NCBI GenBank assembly: GCA_900473185.1
Contig: UCKU01000010.1
Span: 62,001 to 126,000 of the forward strand
Source of the DNA: Hyphomicrobiales bacterium
GTDB lineage: Bacteria > Pseudomonadota > Alphaproteobacteria > Rhizobiales > Rhizobiaceae
Direction of reading: 5' to 3'
DNA length: 64,000 nucleotides
Shown: piece by piece, positions 1 to 8,478 of the stretch
Numbering within the stretch: the first letter of the stretch is position 1
Layout of the letters: each line of letters opens with the position of its first letter
The notes under the pieces: model-generated
Databases searched by the model: none
What the model was told of the DNA's origin: nothing
Seen by the model: only the letters and a program-made list of their open reading frames with translations
Translations under genes and position numbers: made by a program

Positions 1-280
1 GCACGCAGACGATGCCAAGCGAGATGACACCGACGGTTGCACAGTCAAACAGCAGGTTGACGAGGTTGTTTGGCGCCAGAAACACCGGATTGAGCAGCGA
101 GAAGACCGTGGAGATGACGATCAGGCCGACGAAGACCGGCAGCATGCCGAGATCGCCCGAGCGTACGCGGTCGAAGAAGGCCTTGACCATGCCCATGATG
201 TTGTCGTCGTGGCGGACGCGTTCGTCGCTGCGATCGAGGGCGGCCGGCTGGCTGATTGTATCGGACATCTTCTGGCTCAT
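1..280 (-). CDS. Sugar ABC transporter permease, N-terminal part (truncated by window edge)
   Basis: This is the first 93 codons of an inner-membrane permease read on the minus strand; the frame runs off the left edge without a stop. It begins MSQKMSDTIS, has a charged cytoplasmic N-terminus of about 45 residues, then a hydrophobic segment (LPVFVGLIVISTVFSLLNP) and the start of a second one. The pattern NPVFLAPNNLVNLL is typical of RbsC/XylH/FrcC-type permeases. Its ATG overlaps the stop of the ATPase gene upstream (ATGA, 277-280), so the two are translationally coupled. It would form the channel for the sugar bound by the protein encoded at 1168-2214. The family call is firm; the substrate is unknown. 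Confidence 0.85.
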   Translation of the reverse strand, partial: MSQKMSDTISQPAALDRSDERVRHDDNIMGMVKAFFDRVRSGDLGMLPVFVGLIVISTVFSLLNPVFLAPNNLVNLLFDCATVGVISLGIVCV

Positions 281-1098
281 GCAGGCCTCCCGCTGGTTTC
301 GTGTGCAGCACCGGTCTTGCGCTCGATCCGCCGGGAGACGGCGTTCTCGGTGGCACCAGTGATGGCGGCGACGAGTTCCTGGTTGGACGAATCGGGCGTG
401 AAGACGCCATTGTTGCGACCGAGGCGCAGCACGACGATGCGGTCTGCTACAGCGCGCACGTCTTCCATATTGTGGCTGATGATGATGACGCCGAGGCCGC
501 GCTCGCGCACACGTTCGATCAGGTTCAGGACTTCCGCGGTCTGGGCGACACCGAGAGCCGCCGTCGGCTCGTCGAGCATGATGATCTTGGGATCGAGCAG
601 CAGCGAGCGGGCAATGGCAACCGTCTGGCGCTGGCCGCCGGAAAGCGAGGCGATCGGCTCGCGCACCGAGGGGATACGGGCCGCAAGTTCCCTGAGCAAC
701 GTCCAGGCACGCACCTCCATGGCCACCTCATCGAGGCTCCACGGAGACATTTCATGGCCGAGAAAGAGATTGGCGACGACGTCGAGATTCTCGCAAAGCG
801 CCAGGTCCTGGAAGACGGTAGCGATACCGAGCTCCAGCGCCTTGCCGGGACTATCGAGCGTGACATTGCGGCCGCAGAATTCGATCGTCCCCGACGACGG
901 CTGATGCACGCCGGCAAGAACCTTGATCAGCGTCGACTTACCGGCACCGTTGTCGCCGACCAACGCCACGACCTCGCCGGCCTTCACTTCAAGATCGATG
1001 TCGGTCAGCGCCGACACCGCGCCGAAATTCTTGGAAATATTGCTCAACCGGAGGATTGTTTGTCCTTTCTCCGGCATATCCTTCATATCCCTGGTCAT
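277..1098 (-). CDS. Sugar ABC transporter ATP-binding protein (single ABC domain)
   Basis: A 273-residue ATPase that would energise sugar import. It has a Walker A motif (GDNGAGKST, about residues 48-56), a signature LSGGQRQ (about 152-158), a Walker B IIMLDEP (about 172-178) and a switch His in the HNME segment. It carries only one ABC domain, as in FrcA-type fructose systems, rather than the two of RbsA/XylG. The start at 1098 (MTRDMK) is chosen because AAGAAGGG lies 8 bases upstream; longer in-frame versions run into the intergenic hairpin. It sits between the binding-protein gene and the permease, in the order SBP-ATPase-permease. Confidence 0.9.
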   Translation of the reverse strand: MTRDMKDMPEKGQTILRLSNISKNFGAVSALTDIDLEVKAGEVVALVGDNGAGKSTLIKVLAGVHQPSSGTIEFCGRNVTLDSPGKALELGIATVFQDLALCENLDVVANLFLGHEMSPWSLDEVAMEVRAWTLLRELAARIPSVREPIASLSGGQRQTVAIARSLLLDPKIIMLDEPTAALGVAQTAEVLNLIERVRERGLGVIIISHNMEDVRAVADRIVVLRLGRNNGVFTPDSSNQELVAAITGATENAVSRRIERKTGAAHETSGRPA

Positions 1099-1126
1099 GG
1101 GGGTAGCCCTTCTTGCCATAGGGGCA

Positions 1127-1151
1127 TCCGGCCGCGACAAGCGCGGCCGGA
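1127..1151 (-). other. Strong stem-loop after the binding-protein gene
   Basis: A perfect 10-bp inverted repeat (TCCGGCCGCG at 1127-1136 and CGCGGCCGGA at 1142-1151, 5-base loop) lies between the binding-protein stop and the ATPase start. No T-run follows on the minus strand, so it is more likely an mRNA-stabilising or attenuating hairpin that keeps binding protein in excess than a full terminator. Confidence 0.6.
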
Positions 1152-1167
1152 GCTCACTCAAGCGCTT

Positions 1168-2214
1168 TTAGTTGGTAATGCCAAGCTTCTTGCAGCCTTC
1201 GGCATATTCGCCGGTGCAGATCTGCTCGGGCGTCTGGATCTTCTTGTCGAAGATTTCGGCCTTGATGTTCTTTGCCGTCACGACGGCGGGAATGAACAGC
1301 TGCGACGGCGTATTGTAGAGCGTCGTCTTGGCCTCAGGCTTTTCACCCTTCATCATCTGCACCGCCACATTGGCAGCGGCTGCCGCGACGATTTCGGACG
1401 GCTTCGAAATCGTGTTGTACTGGTCGCCGGAAATGATCAGCTGAAGGGCTGCGATCGTGGCGTCATTGCCGGTGACCGGCGGAACCGGCTTCACGCCTGC
1501 GGCCTTGAAAGCGGCAATCGCGCCGCCTGCCGTGCCGTCATTGGCGGCAACCACGCCCTTGATATCGGCCCCGAAGCGGGTGATCTGGCCGGCAGCCCAT
1601 TCCTGCGCCTTCGGCGGCGCCCATTCCGGCGTGTCATATTCGGCAAGCGTCTTGTAGGTGGATTCCTTCAGGCCGCGGTGGATGCCGTCGCGGATGAGGC
1701 CTGCGGCCGCATCGGTCGGCGAGCCGTTGATCTCGAGCACGCCTGCGCCGTCGGCAACGCCTGAAGCCTTGAGATGCTCGACGAGCGACTTGGCGATCGC
1801 ATAGCCGATGCCTTCATTGTCGAAGGAGACGTAATAATCGGCTGGCTTGTCCGGGATCGGGCGGTCATAGGCAATGACCTTCACGTCCTGGGACTGGGCG
1901 ATTTCGACGAGGCCGGCTGCAGCGGCGGAATCGACAGGGTCAAGAACGACCACCTTGGCGCCCTGGGCGATGACCGAGTTGAACTGCTGCTGCTGCAACG
2001 TGGCATCGGCATTGGCGTTCTGGTAGATCACCGTGCACTTCGGGCACAGCTTCTCCATCTCGGCTTTGAAGCCCGGGAAGTCGTGCTGCTCATAGCGCGT
2101 GGATGCCTGGTCGGGCATCAGAAACGCGACGGTCGCCGCTTCCTGAGCCGAGGCCATGCCGGCAAAACCGATGTAAACGGTCGCCGAGGCCATAAGCAAA
2201 TTGCGATAATTCAT
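1168..2214 (-). CDS. Periplasmic sugar-binding protein (XylF-like)
   Basis: A 348-residue secreted substrate-binding protein of the type I periplasmic (Peripla_BP_4) fold. The signal peptide is MNYRNLLMASATVYIGFAG followed by MASAQ, with cleavage probably after ASA. Motifs shared with xylose-type binding proteins include VIAYDRPI, YYVSFDNE and VVAANDGTAGGAI. The start at 2214 is fixed by GGAGGAG four bases upstream. Two Cys pairs (LCPKC near residue 56 and C-x8-C near the C-terminus) could form disulfides in the periplasm, which is uncommon in this family. First gene of a minus-strand SBP-ATPase-permease operon, divergent from a LacI regulator; a pentose or related sugar is the best guess for the ligand. 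Confidence 0.9.
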   Translation of the reverse strand: MNYRNLLMASATVYIGFAGMASAQEAATVAFLMPDQASTRYEQHDFPGFKAEMEKLCPKCTVIYQNANADATLQQQQFNSVIAQGAKVVVLDPVDSAAAAGLVEIAQSQDVKVIAYDRPIPDKPADYYVSFDNEGIGYAIAKSLVEHLKASGVADGAGVLEINGSPTDAAAGLIRDGIHRGLKESTYKTLAEYDTPEWAPPKAQEWAAGQITRFGADIKGVVAANDGTAGGAIAAFKAAGVKPVPPVTGNDATIAALQLIISGDQYNTISKPSEIVAAAAANVAVQMMKGEKPEAKTTLYNTPSQLFIPAVVTAKNIKAEIFDKKIQTPEQICTGEYAEGCKKLGITN

Positions 2215-2395
2215 TTTCTCCTCCTTGGTATGATCGAAAGACAGGCCCAGGCATTGCTGGAAGTCACCACGGTTTCCCCGCCCGCCGCAGCCTTCGCCGG
2301 CATGAAAACGACGAGCAAAGCGTCCCTGCAAAAGGACAACCTCTCCGCAGCTTCTTAGAAATACCTCCCTGCACCGGCCTGCTGTCCGGCTTGTA

Positions 2396-2427
2396 TCATC
2401 GATTGCGCAACCTTGCTCAATCGATGA
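2396..2427. promoter_or_regulatory. Candidate operator of the LacI-type regulator
   Basis: A perfect 10-bp inverted repeat (TCATCGATTG at 2396-2405, CAATCGATGA at 2418-2427, 12-base spacer) lies in the divergent region between the binding-protein gene and the LacI-family gene. It sits 60 bases before the preferred TTG start of the regulator. The role is inferred from position and symmetry. Confidence 0.5.
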
Positions 2428-2486
2428 AGCAAGAATTGCCACTTCCTCCGATTGATGTCAAGTTACCGTCAAACGGAGACGACATT

Positions 2487-3512
2487 TTGAATCAGGTGAA
2501 GCAGACGAAGAGGACGACGATTTACGATCTGGCGGAGCTGGCCGGCACATCCGCCAGCGCGGTCAGCGCCGTGCTCAGCGGCAACTGGAAGAAGCGCAGG
2601 ATCAGCAGCCAGCTTGCCGAAAAGATCATGCGGATCGCCGAGGAACAGGGTTATGCGCTGAACATGCAGGCAAGCCTGCTGAGGCGCGAAAAGTCCCACA
2701 TCATCGGCATGATCGTGCCGAAATACGACAACCGCTACTTCGGCTCGATCGTCGAACTCTTCGAGGACATGGCGCGTGCGCGCGGCCTTTTCCCGATCAT
2801 CACCTGCACGCGCCGCGACCCTCAGCTGGAGGTCGAGGCAGCGCGCACGATGCTGTCCTATCAGGTCGAATGCCTGATCGCGACGGGTGCCACGGACCCC
2901 GACCGTATTACCGAAATGTGTGCGGCTGCCGGCGTGCGCAGCCTCAATCTCGACCTGCCCGGCGCGCTTGCCCCCTCCGTCATCTCGGACAATTTCGCCG
3001 GCGCCCGCGAGCTGACGCGTCGCATCCTGAAAAACAGCGAGCAACGGCTCGGCAAGATGGAGCCGCTGCTCTTCATCGGTGGCCGCGGCAGCGACCACAA
3101 CACCGCCGAGCGTATCCGCGGCTTTCGCGAGGCACATGCCGACCTCGGCGTTGCCGTGCATGAGGAAAATATCCTTGCCTGCGGCTATGCGCCGGAAAAG
3201 GCTGAAAAGGCGTTAGACGAGCGCGCGCTTGGCGGCAATGCACTGCCCAAGGGCATGTTCGTCAACTCGACAATCTCGCTCGAAGGCGTCATGCGCTGGA
3301 TCCGCCGCTCCGACCATCTCGACGATCGCAGTCTGGTGCTCGGTTGTTTCGACTGGGACCCCTTCGTCACCCTTCTTGGAAACGGCATCGAAATGGTGCG
3401 CCAGGATGTGCCGGGCATGCTGAACAAGGTGTTCGAGCTCATCGAATCCGGAGCGAACAAACCTGTCGTCATCCAGGTGCCGCCCCTCATACCGGAAGCT
3501 CAGGAAGCGTAA
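2487..3512 (+). CDS. LacI-family transcriptional regulator
   Basis: A regulator of about 341 residues with an N-terminal LacI helix-turn-helix (TIYDLAELAGTSASAVSAVL, then a hinge region) and a C-terminal sugar-binding-like domain (IIGMIVPKYDNRYFGSIVE, GCFDWDPF). It most likely represses the divergent sugar ABC operon and responds to that sugar. I prefer the TTG start at 2487 because GGAG lies 8 bases before it. An ATG at 2424 in the same frame would add 21 residues but would overlap the palindrome at 2396-2427 and has no visible ribosome site. The HTH has KKRRIS where many LacI proteins have VSxxTR, so DNA recognition may be atypical. Confidence 0.85.
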   Translation: MNQVKQTKRTTIYDLAELAGTSASAVSAVLSGNWKKRRISSQLAEKIMRIAEEQGYALNMQASLLRREKSHIIGMIVPKYDNRYFGSIVELFEDMARARGLFPIITCTRRDPQLEVEAARTMLSYQVECLIATGATDPDRITEMCAAAGVRSLNLDLPGALAPSVISDNFAGARELTRRILKNSEQRLGKMEPLLFIGGRGSDHNTAERIRGFREAHADLGVAVHEENILACGYAPEKAEKALDERALGGNALPKGMFVNSTISLEGVMRWIRRSDHLDDRSLVLGCFDWDPFVTLLGNGIEMVRQDVPGMLNKVFELIESGANKPVVIQVPPLIPEAQEA

Positions 3513-4122
3513 GAGTCCGGTGCGGGCGCAGTTGATCTGCCGATTCCTGGTCTCTGGCGCCGGATGAGCGGATCGAAGAAATCCGCGCCCATCCGGTCGT
3601 GAGGCGCGGGTGAACGCCGGATTCCCAGCGTGCTCGGCGGTCTGGTTCCGGGCGCACTGATTGCGGTGCAGACCTCCGTCGGATGCGGTGCGTCGGAAGC
3701 CGGACGCACGGCGCACGATGCGATGCTCACAGGCTGCGCCCTCGGCATAACCGTCTGCAACATAGACAATGGCTACGGGGCTGCCTGCACAGCCCTTGAC
3801 GCTGTCCTTTCGCGAATCCGGGCGCACGAACCTTTTAATCCCCGTCTCGCATGCTCTTCATCAGACGTTACTGGATATCCGCATCCTGCTGCTTCACGAC
3901 CTCCATAAGCAGCCGCAACCGTTCTCTCAAGCCATGAACCTGGTCAACGAGATTGATGACAACGTCGACGCCATGAATTCCCACCAGAGCCTTTGTCCAC
4001 ACAAAAATAGTCATTGGCAATAATGGCGACAAGAACGGCTTGGCGAGGTCGTATCGGAGAACTTCGTCGCCGGATGCGCATGACGTCCGCGGCGCTCGCT
4101 GTTCTGCCCGGCAATGCCGGCT
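3513..4122. other. Gene-poor stretch with gene remnant
   Basis: This 610-base stretch holds the LarB-like remnant described separately (about 3603-3835) and otherwise no convincing gene. A 48-codon open frame on the minus strand (3868-4014) has a plausible amphipathic product but no ribosome site, and is not called. The stretch looks like decayed coding DNA. Confidence 0.5.
3603..3835 (+). pseudogene. Remnant of a LarB-like (PurE-related) gene, C-terminal part
   Basis: The frame reads VLGGLVPGALIAVQTSVGCG, then an ASEAGRTA segment, a MLTGCALGITVCNIDNGYGA segment and ALDAVLSRIRAHEP. This closely resembles the conserved C-terminus of LarB, the PurE-related carboxylase of the nickel-pincer cofactor pathway, whose family carries GGL-type, TSVGYGAS-type and NIDNGFGAA-type motifs. 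Nothing of the N-terminal two thirds is readable: an in-frame stop lies at 3600-3602 and no start with a ribosome site is present. I read it as a 5'-truncated relic. The match is from memory of the family. Confidence 0.5.
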
Positions 4123-5742
4123 TCATTCCGTCGGGTTCGCGGCGTCTGCCACAGCCTGCGTGACGGCATCGTCGACACTGAAATTGCACCGGCTTGCTAA
4201 CTCCGCTTCGCCAGCCGATTCCATCAGATCCCTGATCCAGTCATGCACGCGGGCATAATAGACGCGCTTGCCGGCCTTGTGCAGCAACGTGTCGAATTCG
4301 AGGAGAGCATCGAAGCCGGTACTGTCGAGATCGACGCTTTCTTCCAGACTGACGATGACGGAAAGCGTGCTTCTATTGGAAAGTGCATGTGTCGCGATTT
4401 GCGACAATACCAATTCGGCGTTGGCGAAAAAGAGGGGCTGAGCTGGCCTGAATATGCTAATGCCGGCGATCTCAGTGGCGTCGGCATGGCGTTCCACGTC
4501 GACAAAATCGCGTGTCTGGCGAAGTCTGCCGAGTGTAATCACCCTCGCGACCGTAAGTCGCTTCAAAAACAGGACGAATGAAAGCGCGACCGCGATTAGC
4601 ATGCCATTCAGGACACCGAACAGAAGCACGCCACAGGCAGCAAAGATGAGAAGAAACCGGTCGCGACCGACCCGCAGAATATGCATGACCGGAGATGGAT
4701 CGAGCGAGTGTAGGAGTACGCTCACGATCACGGCGGCGAGTACCGTTTGGGGAATGTAAGCGAGGAGTTTCACACCAAAAAGGCAGAAAGCTGCGAGGAA
4801 AGCTGCGGCGAGCAAAGACGAGAGCTTGCTCTGCGATCCCGCCGCTTCGCTGGCGGACCCTGCCGAGAAGCCGGCCCCGACCGGCATGCCCTGGACAAGA
4901 GCGCTTACAATATTGGCGACCCCGATTGCGCGCAATTCGCGGTTTGCGTCCACGACTTCACCATGAAGCAGCGATAGGCTTCGGACAGTGCCCCAGGACT
5001 CGGCAAAGACAATCAGCACGAGAGGCAGGGTGTAGCGAGCAATATGCTCAACACTATGCAAATCGGGCGCGGCGAACGCATCCCAACCGATCGCGAGGCT
5101 CACAGGCCCGACGACCGGCACGCCCAGACCCTCGAGATTGAACTGGAAAGAAATCGCCGCAGCCCCGAGCGTCACAAACAGACTGCCCGGAATCTCGCGG
5201 TAACGGCGTATGGCGAGAAGGCAGACGAATGCGAATAGCGCGAGCCCGAGGCTGATGAGGTTCCATTCGTGAAACCGCGCGAGAGCGGAACGGAGGATTT
5301 CCCAAGGTTGGACATCAGCATTGCTCAAACCAAAAATGGTCGGCAACTGCTTGATCGTGATCAGAAGGGCGGTACCGAAGGCGAAGCCCCGCAGGACAGG
5401 TCTCGATATTACGCCAGCCAAGTATCCAAGCCCCATCGCCGAGGCAATCAGGAAGACAAGACCTGCAAGCGCGACAACGACAGCTGCAAATAGCGCCTTC
5501 TGTGACGCGGGCACGTCCATGGACATGAGCATTGCCGCGAGGATCGCGGCAGAGGACGATGTCGGTGAAACAACCGCGAAACGGCAACGGCCAATGAAGA
5601 AATAGGCCGTACATCCAGCGATTGTTGCGGTAACCGCATGTCGAGGCGTCAACCCCGCGATTGAGGAGTAGGCAATCGCTTCCGGGAGCAGAAGACCGGC
5701 GACCGAAAGGCCGGCGACAGCATCACGCCAGTTCCATTTCAT
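4123..5742 (-). CDS. SulP-family anion transporter with C-terminal STAS domain
   Basis: A 539-residue inner-membrane protein. It starts with the SulP signature region (AGLSVAGLLLPEAIAYSSIAG, residues about 9-29), has roughly ten to twelve hydrophobic segments up to about residue 400, and a cytoplasmic STAS domain at about 420-525 (ISIFRPAQPLFFANAE, then LDSTGFDALLEF). Family members carry sulfate, bicarbonate, dicarboxylates or other anions, so the substrate cannot be fixed. It contains the central SxGSxSxAAG-type segment (AGFSAGSASEAAGSQS). It stands alone, with decayed DNA on both sides and no carbonic anhydrase or cys gene beside it. Confidence 0.9.
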   Translation of the reverse strand: MKWNWRDAVAGLSVAGLLLPEAIAYSSIAGLTPRHAVTATIAGCTAYFFIGRCRFAVVSPTSSSAAILAAMLMSMDVPASQKALFAAVVVALAGLVFLIASAMGLGYLAGVISRPVLRGFAFGTALLITIKQLPTIFGLSNADVQPWEILRSALARFHEWNLISLGLALFAFVCLLAIRRYREIPGSLFVTLGAAAISFQFNLEGLGVPVVGPVSLAIGWDAFAAPDLHSVEHIARYTLPLVLIVFAESWGTVRSLSLLHGEVVDANRELRAIGVANIVSALVQGMPVGAGFSAGSASEAAGSQSKLSSLLAAAFLAAFCLFGVKLLAYIPQTVLAAVIVSVLLHSLDPSPVMHILRVGRDRFLLIFAACGVLLFGVLNGMLIAVALSFVLFLKRLTVARVITLGRLRQTRDFVDVERHADATEIAGISIFRPAQPLFFANAELVLSQIATHALSNRSTLSVIVSLEESVDLDSTGFDALLEFDTLLHKAGKRVYYARVHDWIRDLMESAGEAELASRCNFSVDDAVTQAVADAANPTE

Positions 5743-6290
5743 GGCTGTGGGATAAGATCCTTCTTACTCAGGCCAGCCGCTATCCTCCTGCATTATCGAA
5801 TGGTCCACAAGCATCTGGTTTCGCGACTAAAAAATTATCGGCTGCGCCGCGGCCCATTTGCGCCTTCCTGGACATCGCGCCCATTTTCAACGCTGATCGC
5901 GCCATAACTAAACATCGACCGAGCTGTCTCGCGTGCTCCATGGACGGGCAAGGGTGCCGATGCTTCCAACGGATCTATGGCGCGCAACGTCAAGGAGGCT
6001 GCGCCAGCCGTCCACATCGCCGCAATTGGCGTCCTCGATATCATCGACGAAAGCGGGCCGGTTTCCACTGCAAAGGCAAAATCATTGCTCGCCTGCTTCC
6101 AGGAAATGCGGGCAATAATTCGTGAGCGTCCAATGATTTAACGTAAGCATTAACTTACGCAATACCCTGAATTTGGGATGTTGACGGCGGGAAAATCGCT
6201 TTCTATGGAAAGCTGCCGACCCAGTGCGGCGGCAGCAACAGGCGTCCGGTCATACGAGGTGACCGGACGCTTTTCATTCGGAAATCCGGC
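5743..6290. other. Intergenic stretch with a possible small ORF
   Basis: These 548 bases hold no confident gene. The best candidate is a 54-codon plus-strand frame at 5977-6141 (MARNVKEAAPAVHIAAIGVL..., ending ERPMI) with protein-like composition but a poor ribosome site. It is followed by a hairpin with a T-run at 6242-6274 that would terminate plus-strand transcripts, which slightly favours expression. A 6-bp inverted repeat (CGTAAG/CTTACG) overlaps the end of that frame. Confidence 0.35.
6242..6274 (+). terminator. Rho-independent terminator, plus-strand orientation
   Basis: A perfect 11-bp stem (GCGTCCGGTCA at 6242-6252, TGACCGGACGC at 6260-6270) with a 7-base loop is followed by TTTT. 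The T-run is on the plus strand, so it would stop transcription coming from 5.9-6.2 kb. On the minus strand it lies just past the end of hutC1 and could also act as a weaker terminator there. Confidence 0.65.
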
Positions 6291-7016
6291 CTACTTCACC
6301 GCTTCCGGTGTGAAGCGCGCATAGAGCGCATGGCGATTGCCGGGATAAACGAAGCGCACATGCGTGACCGGCCCTGACTTGTTCCAGGTGCGGCGTTCGA
6401 CGACGAGGCATGCGGTTGACGCCGGGATGGAAAGCATGGCGCCCTCTTCCTCATCGACGCCGATTGCGAAGATCTTGTGCTCGGCAGCACTCCAGGGAAC
6501 CTGGCTCAAGAGCCAGGGGCCGGGTGCTGTTTGCTCAAACGCCTCACCGGCTGCCTCTGGCACGGTTTGAAGATTGATCAACCGCTTTTCGAGGCAAAAC
6601 GGTTGGGTCCCAGCGTAGTGGATGCAGATGATTTCGACGAGACTGGAATTTTGCTGCAGATCCAGCATCTGGCGGTCCTGCGCCTGTGCCTTCCTGCGGA
6701 TACGCTTTGCGACCTTGTGGGAATAGGCGAGATTGAGGGACTGGACCTCCGCCTTGATATCGTGGATCTCGAGCACTGCGGACTGCGCCTGCGGCTGGAT
6801 GACGAAGCTGCCGGATTTCTTGCGGCGCTCGATGAGACCGGCTTTCACCAGCTGGGTCAGAGCCTTGTTCACCGTCATACGCGAGCAGTCGTATTGCTTC
6901 GTCAGCTCTATTTCGAACGGAATGCGATAACCCGGCGGCCATTCGCCCGAGACGATGCGACCTTCGATATCCGTGAGGATACGTTGGTGTAAGGTCGGTT
7001 CCTTGGGTTCATTCAT
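6291..7016 (-). CDS. hutC: HutC-type GntR repressor, copy 1
   Basis: A 241-residue cytoplasmic regulator with an N-terminal GntR winged helix (QYDCSRMTVNKALTQLVKAG, wing GLIERRKKSGSFV) and a C-terminal UTRA effector domain (ICIHYAGTQPFCLEKRLINL; WNKSGPVTHVRFVYPG). This is the layout of HutC, which represses histidine-utilisation genes until urocanate binds. It lies downstream of hutF on the same strand. Three consecutive starts (GTG, ATG, ATG) are possible; the last is chosen because GGAG then has 7-base spacing. A second HutC-like gene lies at 14479-15234, so the two may divide control of the hut genes and the second transporter. Confidence 0.88.
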   Translation of the reverse strand: MNEPKEPTLHQRILTDIEGRIVSGEWPPGYRIPFEIELTKQYDCSRMTVNKALTQLVKAGLIERRKKSGSFVIQPQAQSAVLEIHDIKAEVQSLNLAYSHKVAKRIRRKAQAQDRQMLDLQQNSSLVEIICIHYAGTQPFCLEKRLINLQTVPEAAGEAFEQTAPGPWLLSQVPWSAAEHKIFAIGVDEEEGAMLSIPASTACLVVERRTWNKSGPVTHVRFVYPGNRHALYARFTPEAVK

Positions 7017-7073
7017 CATCACGCTCCGGCTCTTCCTCCGCTGTACCGCCTGGGAAGCGCCGAGGAAAGGTCG

Positions 7074-8420
7074 TCATGCCGCCAACAGCTCGTTCATCGC
7101 GGCGGTGAAGCGCCGGTCAATCAGGTCGCGCCGCAGATGACGGCCGTTTTCGACCTGCTTGTGGCCGAGCGACCAGACGCAGTCGACCGCCACACCACCG
7201 GCAAAAATCCAGTGATCGAGAAGCCGGTCCTCGGAGAGGTAGGAAACGGCATTGGTCTCGAACGATATGATGTCGGCGTGGTGTCCGGCGGCAAGACCAG
7301 CCGGCGCCTTCAGTGCCGCACCACCGCCGGCAAGTGCCTGTTCGAAGAGGGCCTGACCCGTGGAGCCGCCCGTCGATGCGATGACATTGCGGGCACGCAG
7401 CGCCAGACGCTCGGAATATTCGAGCTGACGAAGCTCCTCGGCGATGGAAATCAGAATGTTGGAATCAGAACCGATGCCGAAGCGCCCACCTTCCGACAGG
7501 AACAGGGGCGCCGAAAAAGTCCCGTCGCCGAGATTGGCTTCGGTAATAGGGCAAAGGCCGGCAATGGCGCCGCTCCTTGCCATCTGGCGCGTTTCGTCAT
7601 CGGTCATGTGGGTTGCGTGGATGAGGCACCAGCGCTGATCGACCGGCGCATTCTCGAGCAGCCATTGGACAGGCCTTGCGCCGGACCAGGCCAGGCAATC
7701 CTCGACTTCCTTGACCTGTTCGGCGACGTGAATGTGGATGGGCCCGTCGCCGGCAAGTCCGATGGCGACATACAGTTCGTCGGGCGTGACGGCGCGCAGG
7801 CTGTGCGGCGCAACACCGATCTCGGCGCCGGGCAGCCGGCCCGTGACCTTTCGGCAGCCGTCCATCAGCTGCGCAAAACTGTCAGCGGAGTTGATGAAGC
7901 GGCGCTGTCCCTCGATAGGTGCGGCGCCGCCGAAGCCGGAATGGGCGTAAAGAACCGGAAGCAGCGTCAATGCGATGCCCGTCTCCGCACTCGCCGCGCC
8001 AATGCGTTCGGCCATTTCGGCGATATTGGCATAGGGGCTGCCGTCCTTGTCGTGATGCAGATAATGGAACTCACCGACGCGGCTAAAGCCGGCTTCCAGC
8101 ATTTCCATATAGAGCTTGGCTGCCACCGCCTCGACATGGTCAGGCGTCATCGACAGGGCGAACTTATACATGACGGTGCGCCAGCTCCAGAAGCTGTCAT
8201 TGGCCGGACCGCGCACTTCGGCAAGCCCCGCCATCGCCCGCTGAAAGGCATGACTGTGGAGGTTCGGCATGGCCGGCAAAAGGGTGGCATGGCGCTCGTC
8301 ATCGGCGCCAGGCGCGACATCCGTCTCGATTGCGGCAATGCGGCCGTTTTCGAGCGTCAGGCGCACATTCTTGCGCCAGCCTTCGGCCAGCAAGGCCGTC
8401 CTTCCATGAAGTTTCGTCAT
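7074..8420 (-). CDS. hutF: Formimidoylglutamate deiminase
   Basis: A 448-residue amidohydrolase that converts N-formimidoyl-L-glutamate to N-formyl-L-glutamate and ammonia in the five-step histidine pathway. It has the metal-binding H-x-H (NLHSHAFQRAMAG, His55 and His57), GEFHYLHH, a later HIHVAEQ segment, LIHATH and the CPITEANLGDG segment typical of HutF. Its length matches the family. Together with hutG this shows that the organism uses the two-step deiminase/deformylase route to glutamate. It is divergent from hutI, with a palindrome in the shared promoter region, and is followed by hutC1. Confidence 0.95.
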   Translation of the reverse strand: MTKLHGRTALLAEGWRKNVRLTLENGRIAAIETDVAPGADDERHATLLPAMPNLHSHAFQRAMAGLAEVRGPANDSFWSWRTVMYKFALSMTPDHVEAVAAKLYMEMLEAGFSRVGEFHYLHHDKDGSPYANIAEMAERIGAASAETGIALTLLPVLYAHSGFGGAAPIEGQRRFINSADSFAQLMDGCRKVTGRLPGAEIGVAPHSLRAVTPDELYVAIGLAGDGPIHIHVAEQVKEVEDCLAWSGARPVQWLLENAPVDQRWCLIHATHMTDDETRQMARSGAIAGLCPITEANLGDGTFSAPLFLSEGGRFGIGSDSNILISIAEELRQLEYSERLALRARNVIASTGGSTGQALFEQALAGGGAALKAPAGLAAGHHADIISFETNAVSYLSEDRLLDHWIFAGGVAVDCVWSLGHKQVENGRHLRRDLIDRRFTAAMNELLAA

Positions 8421-8478
8421 GATTGCTCCCCTTCTTTCTTATTGGCCCGCCGCTTGCCTTTGTGCACAGGGCCATAAA

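Noticed and set aside
256..1764. A 502-codon plus-strand open frame opposite the ATPase and binding-protein genes
   Set aside because: The minus strand holds Walker motifs and a signal peptide with good ribosome sites; the plus frame has neither.
3868..4014. A 48-codon minus-strand frame (MTIFVWTKAL..., ending DADIQ)
   Set aside because: It has no ribosome site, no neighbours to couple to, and lies in decayed DNA; not enough to call a gene.
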